64,000 nt of DNA, taken from assembly GCA_037893245.1 (NCBI GenBank), contig JBAIAA010000096.1:1550001-1614000 (forward strand), given 5' to 3'. The notes beneath the pieces were generated by a model that was not told where the DNA came from, made no database searches, and saw only the letters and a list, made by a program, of their open reading frames with translations. Position 1 is the stretch's first letter. Each line of letters starts with the position of its first letter. The translations under genes and the position numbers were made by a program. Source of the DNA: Crossaster papposus (taxonomy: Eukaryota > Echinodermata > Asteroidea > Velatida > Solasteridae). Below are positions 56,711-64,000 of this stretch, one piece after another.

Positions 56711-57679
56711 GTGTACAATTGTCATCCTTTGTGTATTGCTTATCTGCTGCTGGCAATCAATCAGTTCTACTTTGACAGCGCTGTTGCCAACCAATGGGGG
56801 TACAGGCAGTAGTGTTTGTGGGAAGGCCAGACTGAAAGCTAATCTGTCTGTGGCTGTTTCATGTCAGTGAATGGGGTGTATAATAACTATTGAATAAGGC
56901 TGTACATGTATACTGTTCCTAAACATGTATTATGAGAAATTCCGGTAAACCAATTATGACAATTACCAGTGTACCTCCATTCAAATCATTAGACTTGTAT
57001 TCTGTACACCAATCGATGCTAAATATGCCGAATACTAACGTCATGTGTGAACAACAACAGAGTTGTTATTTGGCTTGGTGGGTATTTGTGGTAACTTAAT
57101 TTAGCAGTCTGTTTGGTACGTAAAGGGCTTAATTTTATTTTTGCTCATTCTATTTTAGCACTCTCTGCATTCAAAATAAAGGGAAACGACTTTTGCTAAG
57201 TTTTTAATTTGTTTAAACTTTTCACATTTTTGTAAGTTTAATGTTAGTGTATCTGTCTTTATTCCCCGAAAAGTAAAAATATAAATTAGACGAGAAAATT
57301 CACATGTTGTTTACACATAATTATTCTCTTGCCTGCAAACTTCTTTCCTTTCGCACATACACAACAACAACTGTCATTTCTAGTTTTTATACTGATGACA
57401 TTGTATATGCAAATTTTCTCCTGCTAAAGTCAGTGAAACTTAAACCTCTTTGTCTTTAATCACAGCAATGTCCACATCGGCTAGGAAGTTTTACATTAGG
57501 TTGTTGTTTGAGATGGAAGAGAAATTTATTTATTAAGTGAGTATTCTAGAAAAGTAAATTAAAGGCATTTGACAAATTACTTTCATGAACAATTGTGTGC
57601 TGTACTGGATTTAGTGGTGATCATTTTAATGGATGTAATGTATTTAAAACGTCCTTTTAATATAAATATTAAAAAACAA
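56711..57679. other. AT-rich intergenic DNA, no gene seen
   Basis: No supported gene or repeat. A TTTATT at about 57523 could serve as the complement of a distal polyadenylation signal for the minus-strand gene, but this is speculative. Confidence 0.35.
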
Positions 57680-57962
57680 AATAGGATAGACCATTTGCAG
57701 ACTATACATGTATGTTTACTACCCAATTATCCGAGGCAACAAAATTGCACTAGATATCCTGTAATTGTTCCGAAAAATATAATTGTATAAAAACCAAATT
57801 TTGATTGCTGGATGTCCGAAGCCTTTTTTTGCTTTTTTTCTCGGCATCCATGATTGTTAAACTTCGGACCGGTCAGTTAAACGATATTTACTATAAAGTA
57901 CAACCTGCCAAATTCCCCCATTCATGATAATTCAAGCAATTACCAATGGTGTATCCTACCTT
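57680..57962. mobile_element. MITE family C, copy 2
   Basis: Same orientation as 54838-55213: GACCATTTGCAG, AGATATCCTGTAATTGTTC, CTCGGCATCCATGATTGT and ACCAATGGTGTATCCTACCT all match. It is shorter through internal deletion and lies about 115 bp beyond the stop of ADPRM, probably in or near its 3' UTR. Confidence 0.65.
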
Positions 57963-58078
57963 GAAACATGCATAGTGATGTGGAGGTACTGAAATTGCCT
58001 CACAATAGTTTCTGGACATACATACAATGTACATGGAAGTCTCCCCTCCCTCTCACTCCCACACCCTCCATCACAGTT

Positions 58079-58407
58079 TCATGAATCTTCTGTTGCGGCC
58101 TGTTCATGGCCTGCTTTGGGATACATCATCTCAAAACTTTCGACTCTACCAACCCCACATAGAACCAATCTGTCTTTATACACCAGGACCGTCCCAAAGC
58201 CGTTACTGCCGGGCCCGAGCTCCACGATGCCAGGGAAGCTAACAAAGTGAATCCCCGACACCGCGTCGACGTTGTACCCGTAGTCGTGCGTGTGGCCCGT
58301 GAATGCGGCAATCACACAGGGGAAGGAACGCAAAATCTTCAAGGCTTCTTCGTAGTCCCATGTCAGACATGTGTGGTCTCGGTTGATTGGGTAGATTGGA
58401 ATATGAG
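58079..58407 (-). CDS. ADPRM: ADPRM-like phosphoesterase, last exon
   Basis: This exon completes the metallophosphatase. After an acceptor (minus strand ...TTATTCATCAG, exon from 58407) it reads AHIPIYPINRDHTCLTWDYE, then AAFTGHTHDYGY, the conserved GHTH metal-binding block, then GIHFVSFPGIVELGPGSNGF and FGTVLVYKDRLVLCGVGRV. It ends at a stop at 58079. Phase is 1: the upstream exon leaves G and this exon supplies CT to give alanine. With exon 1 the protein is about 360 residues, close to the roughly 340 of vertebrate ADPRM. Confidence 0.93.
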
Positions 58408-58938
58408 CTGATGAATAAAAAGATGAAACATATTGATGTGGGCACTTGACCAACAAGACTAGTTTTTCCTACATGTAGTTGGGCAGCTGGACTTAAAATT
58501 GGGGTGGGTGTGGGGTGGGTGCAGGGTGGGTCCTTTGGCAAGTACCGGTTCGTGGGTTCTTTGGGAGGTGGATCTTTCAGTAGGGGGAGTGGGTCAGTAA
58601 TGGGGGGGGGGGTGTCCTGTCCTTCAGCAGGGGGAGTGGGTCATTCTGTGGGTGGGTATCCGGTGGGTGGGTCCTTTTGTGGTCGCGTCTTTTTGTGGGC
58701 GGCTGGGTGGGTGCATGGTTCCATCGATCGTTTAAAGAAAAAAAAGACTGCCCTTCAAGCAAAAATTTGTCTAATAACGTTAACCCTAACCCTGCCAGAT
58801 CCAGCACAGTCCATCTGTGGTGACTGCTTGACCTTGCTGGACTCTGCACACAAGTCAGCGTCTGGCAGGGTTTCTAGCCAAAATACCCTGGAGGGTTAGG
58901 GTTAATACTTTTCTAGGAAACGAACGGCACCGACGTAC
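58408..58938 (-). other. ADPRM intron with G-rich tandem motifs
   Basis: Donor GTACGT at 58938 and acceptor CAG at 58408. The segment 58495-58725 is rich in GGGTGGGT and GGGGGAGTGGGT words on the plus strand, including a 12-G run near 58602-58613. G-quadruplex formation is plausible. Plus- and minus-strand frames here are low-complexity. Confidence 0.85.
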
Positions 58939-59698
58939 CAAATACAATGACTTTTTCCTCAGTGCAGCATGCTTGCCGCAGCACTTCTTCTAACCACTTC
59001 AACTGCTGCTCCCCAAGCGCTCCGTTAAACGCCACAAAACGCTTCTGAGAGACTGGCAACCCAGTAGGAGAATTAATGAGTTCGTTCTTGTTGATGGAGC
59101 GAAGCAGTTGCAGCGAATCCTGGCCGACGGGACACGTCTCAGCATGCCCGATGGTGCTTTGGTTGTAAGAGTCCAAGACCACCATCCGAAATCCCGACGC
59201 AGGGCTGAAATGGTAATACGCAGCGAACCCTTCCGGTTCCCTGCCCAACCCGTGGGCGGGGATGGTGTCGGGAAAACACCGACACTTAGAGTCCCTCGGA
59301 GCGGTTTTAAAACTTGCTCCCGTAAAAAGCCGACCGTTCATCAGCTCCGCCCTGTTGAAGTTGTAGAACTCGTGGTTGCCAAACAGATGGTGTACGGGGC
59401 AAGGAAGTCTGTCAAACTGGGCAAGGACTGTTGCGAGACTGCGCAGCGATTTCTCTTTGCCGCCCTCGTTGTTGAATCCGTCTATGACGTCTCCCAACTG
59501 CATTACAAAATCCGGACGCGTCGTCACCGGAGCGCTGCGGGTCCAGTGGTCCACGGCGTCGGTCAGGAGAGTCAGGGCATTGCGGTAGTAGCGGGTACAC
59601 GTCTTGGTGAAGTTAGGGCGGTTGTCTATGTCAGCGAACTGTATGTCTGAAATCACACCGAATGCAAACAGGCAAGTAGGGCCCCTGTCCTCCTCCAT
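58939..59698 (-). CDS. ADPRM: ADPRM-like phosphoesterase (ADP-ribose/CDP-alcohol diphosphatase), first coding exon
   Basis: Calcineurin-like metallophosphoesterase of the manganese-dependent ADP-ribose/CDP-alcohol diphosphatase family. In the family it hydrolyses ADP-ribose, CDP-choline and related pyrophosphates in the cytosol. From ATG 59698 (context AAAATGG) it shows the metal-binding blocks GVISDIQFAD, MQLGDVIDGFN and LFGNHEFYNF in order (residues about 14-115). These are followed by VVLDSYNQSTIG and the family signature NGALGEQQLKWLEEV. The exon ends at EEKVIVF with a GTACGT donor after 58939; reading through it would give a false stop after 20 bases. It faces away from ANKS3, with 2.4 kb between the two starts. 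I see no lesion, so it is probably functional. Confidence 0.95.
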
Positions 59699-61440
59699 TT
59701 TGCTTTTATTTCCTCCTGGAAAAGTACACGGAGATGAGAACCAGAAGTAAATTGTTTATCAAATGTCTGACCAAAAATCAAATGACAATAAAATCCAATA
59801 CGTTATACAGGGTGTATCAAAAAGAAGTAGGCATGAGCCTATACACTAAAAAACAAGTCTAACAATTTTAACTCTAAAAACAACAATTTTAACTCTAGCA
59901 CAGCATGGACTTCCTCCATGAGCACACATGCAGTAGTACTAGTACTAGCACATGTGGGTATTTCCATAAATTCAGGTCTCACTGGAAAAATATCATTTTC
60001 AGTGACATGAGTGACTTCACCAGATCATAGCTAAGAAAGTCCAAGTCCCATGCTCACTTTTACTTTTAAATATTGTTGTGCAGGGGTGTATCTTCAATAA
60101 TAAGATAACAAATATTTTTATTTTACAAACGGACTTGTATATTTTGATGGAATAAATGCCGACAATATCACTTTTTTGGGCAAAATGCTGTGACATTTTT
60201 ACATCACTGTCAATTTGTTAGATCTGCAGCCCTATCGTATGGTAAAATGGATTACAGATGGTCATAAATGATAGATAACAAACCAATTTTGAAAACAATA
60301 AGCTGAAATTACCTAAAACTTAATTTTTTTTTTAAAATTTGAGCGAAATTCTGTAAATGGGTTCCTCGTGTAAGGTTTGGTGTCCCCAAAAATAGCTTAC
60401 TAAGTGAACCTTTACTGTGAGTGTGGAATCCATATCAAGCAGCAGTGGCTCTATTTTTTGGTCATTTCTTGTAGCATTTACATGGTTTTAAAGTTTTAGA
60501 CAGAATAGGTGGTGAAAATATATCAAGTCTGAAAATTATGGTCATTCTTAATTTTTCCAGATGACCTTGCTCCCATCAAATATTACGTCGGGACATATTG
60601 ATGATTCATTTTTTAGATGTTATCACATGTTATTTGCTCTTAATTCTACTTGATTTGTTTCTGAATTGTGGTTTCTTCACATACATGAATAAAAATTGAC
60701 ATCTTTGCATCAAATTTAAAAAAATAATAAAAATAAAGATTTGGTGTCCCACTTACACGAGGAACCGCCAGGAATCACTTTCCTGGCCAAAAATTAGGGA
60801 TTAGTTCAAGTGTGATTAATTAAGTGGATTTTTGACTTGCAACATGATCAATCGTTATGAAAAGAACATAAAATTAGCAAAAAACATGTTTTAGGATGCC
60901 CAAATGTAAGATTTTTCATTTCGGTGTCCCACTTACGCGAGGAACCCTATTTTTTCCGCGTAAACCACCCTATTTGGAGCTAATCCACTGTAATTTTAGT
61001 TCAGAATAATTGTTTTATCACCATTTATATGGAACTTAGTCAATATGCAATTTTTAAAAAGTAATGTTCAACATAAAGTTGTTTTACTGATTTTAGGATC
61101 AAAATACACATGTCACAGACTGTGTTCCTTATTTATGGAAATACCCATGTACATCATCATTCACAAAACTCAAAAGTCGACTTATTTTATTACAATAGAG
61201 GGCGCTCCACACAAAATGTGATCGCCACTTGTACAGCTCGGACAAATTTGTTTTTGTTGGCCTACCTCCGTTGTTTGACCGACCCAAGCCAATTTATACC
61301 ACAAAACTCAGAAGAAGTTCCATCGCTCCAGCCGACCGACCCAAGCTAGCTTTCCAAGAAAGAGTTCACGTTTAACTTGGTTAATAATAGTACATGTAGT
61401 AGCGCACAGTAAATAAAGGTCAACTTATTTTATGTCAACA
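59699..61440. other. Region upstream of ADPRM, mostly non-coding
   Basis: Shared upstream region of the divergent ADPRM and ANKS3 genes. Holds a repeat with inverted ends (60369-60948) and AT-rich DNA. Related stretches CGACTTATTTTATTACAATAGAGGGCGC (in part, near 61177) and TCAACTTATTTTATG...AATAGAGGGCGC (near 61420) look like a short local duplication. No TATA box or CpG island is obvious. Confidence 0.4.
60369..60948. mobile_element. Candidate MITE with GGGTTCCTCGYGTAAG ends
   Basis: GGGTTCCTCGTGTAAG at about 60369 is mirrored by CTTACGCGAGGAACCC at about 60933-60948. A third copy of the right-end block (GGTGTCCCACTTACACGAGG) lies inside at about 60743. No target duplication is clear and there is no coding capacity. 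Confidence 0.5.
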
Positions 61441-61499
61441 GGTCAATAGAGGGCGCACACAGTTGACAATTCAGTTTGACCGTGGTTGTTTGACAAACA

Positions 61500-61565
61500 C
61501 TGATCACCTCATCACGTACACAGCGCACTGGCCGAGTTTTGACTGCGCGAGTGCGAATGTCGGTG
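61500..61565 (+). other. Possible untranslated first exon of ANKS3
   Basis: A GC-richer stretch ends in a good splice donor, TCGGTG/GTAAGC, at 61565/61566. The ANKS3 start codon exon downstream begins right after an acceptor, so an upstream non-coding exon is required, and this is the best candidate seen. The start of the exon is not defined. Confidence 0.3.
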
Positions 61566-62071
61566 GTAAGCAATTTTTTTTGTAAATTTGACATTTTGAT
61601 CGATGGTGACTATCCACATTAAGATAATGTATATAAAATACTGGGCCCGAAAAATTCGTCCCAAGAGTGACCACATAATTTCTGCAACATAATTACATGA
61701 TGATCAAATTTTGAGAGAGTTTACTTTCAGTTTCAATCCATTAAAACTTCGTTACCCATGCCACAACCTTGTTAAACTAGTTATATACTGTCGAGTTTGT
61801 GGAACATAGTTTTCACTTTAATACGGTACGGTATACATACGGTATAGGGCTATAATAGCCACAAGATAAAGTCAAAAGAGAGCTTTACAGCCTCATTTAT
61901 GGGGCTAACTATTGCAGGTTGATTTGGCCTGTCTTACTGAGAATTGTATAGACTAATGTAATAAAAATGTGTCTTTTTTTTAACAATGCGTTTTAGTCCG
62001 ACGGGTAGCCCTGGCTTTCAAACCTATACTACATGTAGTGTTGTTCACAGAAGGTTATTGGTATTTCGCAG

Positions 62072-62256
62072 ACGATGGATTACCCATACGAAGCAAGCGA
62101 CGAGGCCAGCGAATCGGAGCTTCTGGATAAGAGTCTGTCCATGTGGAGAGGCTGGGGAACTTTAGGGGAGGATCCCTCCTTCCAGACCACACCCCTGGAC
62201 CTACACACTGCGGCAAACATCGGGCTGTATGACTGCGTCAATGCATACATTGCAAG
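62072..62256 (+). CDS. ANKS3: ANKS3 homolog, first coding exon (gene continues beyond the window)
   Basis: ATG 62075 follows an acceptor (GGTATTTCGCAG/ACGATGG). The exon ends at GCAAG/GTATAA after 62256, giving about 61 codons. The block SDEASESELLDKSLSMWRGW and then PLDLHTAANIGLYDCVNAYI match the N-terminus of vertebrate ANKS3 (ankyrin repeat and SAM domain protein 3), including the start of the first ankyrin repeat. ANKS3 works with ANKS6, NEK8 and related proteins at the ciliary inversin compartment. The following ankyrin and SAM exons are not visible up to 64000, so the next intron exceeds 1.7 kb. The reading frame stops soon after the donor (62282), as expected of intron. Confidence 0.85.
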
Positions 62257-62563
62257 GTATAAATCCATGCATGATGAGACCTGAGAGCAGATGAACTGAT
62301 GTCCAACTTTTGTGGCATACTTGCAGCTTTAAACCAAAACATCTTTAGAAGCAAAGATAATTGTAGAACTTATATTTGATTCACCAAACTTTAAGTCCCC
62401 CTAGTCTAAGTTTGAGTCCTGATTCATGCAGTTTGAGACCGAGTCTGTGTCCCGAGTCGTGCAGTTTAAGTCTGAGTCTGAGTTTGAGTCAAGAGTCACA
62501 AATGTACATGTACATTGTAGGACGAGTCTGTGTCACCTTTAACCCTATAAACCCTACATAATT

Positions 62564-62593
62564 CTACTTTTTACTACTAGTAGTAAAAAGTAG
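62564..62593. repeat. 30-bp perfect palindrome
   Basis: CTACTTTTTACTACT followed directly by its complement AGTAGTAAAAAGTAG, no loop. It could be the fused ends of a small element; there are no other copies in the window. Confidence 0.8.
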
Positions 62594-62661
62594 TATGCAG
62601 TACTCTCACCTACTTGTGTGCAATGCCTGTAGTAATTTTTAGTATTTGGTACTTCACCCCT

Positions 62662-63075
62662 AATTCTCCTGTAATCTGGAAAAACCTAGTAAGTCAAATT
62701 TTGGTGAAAATTGAGTTGGACCCATATTTGGACTTACTAGGTTTTTCCCCTTCAGTTAAAAATGTTAAAGTGCGTAAAACTCTTCCCTGTTGGCAGTTTT
62801 TCATCTGGAAGACGTATATACTGATGTAATGATGTACTGTGAAAAACCTAGCAATTCAACTTGCTAGGTTTTCCCAGATCAGTACACATGACATGATATG
62901 ACATACTAGGTAATAAGGAATAAGATGGGATCCAATCTCGTTTGTTGATTCAGGGGACACACTTTTATGCGTGCAGACAGCGTCCATGGTAACATCGGAA
63001 CAAAACAGTTTTCCTTCGTTTTCTTAAATTTGCATTCAACAGAGTTACTAGGTTTTTCCAGATTACAGGAGAATT
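62662..63075. mobile_element. MITE with 31-bp perfect inverted ends
   Basis: The left end AATTCTCCTGTAATCTGG-AAAAACCTAGTAA is perfectly complemented at 63045-63075. Two internal inner pairs of the same TTACTAGGTTTTTCC and CTAGCAA/TTGCTAG words lie at 62725-62750 and 62840-62880, so the element is largely made of nested inverted copies of its own end. It lies in the first ANKS3 intron seen here. There is no coding capacity. Confidence 0.75.
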
Positions 63076-63776
63076 GCACTTCTGTAGTACTTTTAAGCAT
63101 TGGGTCCCTCTGCTTGTGGAGTGTGCATGGTTCACACATACATCATGTATGTTGTGTAGGGTGTTCTAAACTCTACAGCAAAAATTGTCACTTGGGACAC
63201 ATCAATTGGTTTTGGTGATTTATTTACTTCAAGGCTGGACTACTGCATTTGTTTGCCAGGTAATAAGTATTGCTGGCCTGTATTGCCACTTTGTAGTTGG
63301 CAGTATCTGTACTCTGTCAGTACACACCCAATCATCAGTCACGGAGAGACCCAGTGCTACAAAATACTAAGTAGTATTCTACAGTACGCAGTTCTTTAGC
63401 CCAAAGTAAAGCCTAGGGGGTTAGGGTTAACAAGCCCAAATTGATTTTTTTCCAAAACAAGCCAGCTGCACGTGCTGTACTTTAGATGCCTCTCTTCTGC
63501 ACCACAGTACACTATTAATTGTATCTCGTGCTCGGAAAAGATCATCTTAAAAATAATACCTTTGAAAAGATGAGTGATTTAAAAAAATATTTTGGTAGAG
63601 TCCCAAGTCATGCAGGTCTATTATTATTATTATTATTAAACAAGATGAATCAGGTAGAGTGAGAAGAGTGCAAGCACTATAAGTTGCTTCTCGGCAACCC
63701 CCACACACCTGAAACGTCGAAGACAAAACATGAAACAGACTGGAGACAACATACAAACAAACACACACACACACAG

Positions 63777-64000
63777 TGCTTTACCTTACATACGTACTGT
63801 GGACATTCCTTTGTCTTCGTGTAGTTAAAAAACGTTGACTAAATACTCATTTTTCTCGCTTCCCCAAAACAAATTTACCCTCAAATTTTGATTCTGGGCC
63901 TCTCAATTGTTCCTTCTATCTTGTCTATACATGTATATAACCCTAACCCGTTTTTCCTCTAGCGCTCTTTTTCGGAAACTGAAAAACAGATTGTGGACCT
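63777..64000 (+). mobile_element. Second copy of the 1373-1675 MITE, cut by the window end
   Basis: GCTTTACCTTACATACG through GAAACTGAAAAAC matches 1373-1580 in the same orientation at over 90 percent by eye. It adjoins a (CA)n run, as the first copy does, which may reflect target preference. Confidence 0.7.

Larger units (their letters stand above)
62257..64000 (+). other. ANKS3 intron, to the window end
   Basis: No further exon is recognised. Contains a 30-bp perfect palindrome (62564-62593), a MITE (62662-63075), an (ATT)n stretch (63622-63640) that may be an inverted LINE tail, a (CA)n run (63758-63775), and a MITE copy starting at 63777. Confidence 0.6.

Noticed and set aside
58780-58800. 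Telomere-like AACCCTAACCCT (also near 1532 and 63940)
   Set aside because: Only one or two units each time; two of them are part of a MITE. Not a telomere.
59108-59650. 180-codon plus frame opposite ADPRM exon 1
   Set aside because: Shadow of the conserved phosphoesterase exon on the minus strand.
1-64000. tRNA, rRNA or other structural RNA genes
   Set aside because: I saw no tRNA B-box (GGTTCGAATCC-like) or rRNA blocks. A covariance-model scan would be needed to exclude short RNAs.

Overview
This is eukaryotic genomic DNA from an animal, most likely an invertebrate deuterostome. An echinoderm or other ambulacrarian is my guess. The reasons are intron-split genes of animal families (TRIM/NHL, ADPRM, ANKS3), a large load of DNA-transposon, LINE and Ty3/gypsy debris, and long foldback elements. 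The species cannot be fixed from the sequence alone. No rRNA, tRNA or CRISPR was found, and bacterial operon logic does not apply.

Layout: 1-2.7 kb is tandem-repeat DNA with poly-C/poly-G tracts. 2.9-5.3 kb holds TRIM copy A, which lacks its 5' part and has a frameshift. 5.3-8.4 kb is AT-rich, with a LINE scrap and a TTAA-flanked 1-kb element. 8.4-18.0 kb is a satellite of about 210 copies of a 45-bp unit with higher-order structure. 18.3-19.1 kb is a palindromic element that itself contains a small TTAA-flanked element. 20.05-29.77 kb is a putative 9.7-kb inverted-repeat-ended insertion of unknown type. 30.4-37.1 kb is nested transposon DNA with a CR1/L2-like LINE. 37.5-54.2 kb is TRIM copy B, whose single coding intron was invaded by a young Ty3/gypsy element (39.56-53.30 kb). 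The gypsy element was then hit twice: by a 5-kb foldback element in one LTR and by a 178-bp hAT-like MITE in pol. 54.4-58.0 kb is MITE and palindrome DNA. 58.1-62.3 kb holds the two best-supported host genes in divergent orientation: ADPRM on the minus strand and the first coding exon of ANKS3 on the plus strand, which runs off the window.

How things relate: the two TRIM copies are a direct segmental duplication about 35 kb apart that includes intron and 3' UTR. Each carries a different inactivating lesion, so neither looks able to give a full RING-B-box-coiled-coil-NHL protein from this assembly. The ADPRM-ANKS3 pair is independent of this. The most unusual items are the foldback element with a decayed reading frame repeated in both arms, the 9.7-kb orphan element, and the nested insertion order that can be read directly from target-site duplications and the paired LTRs.
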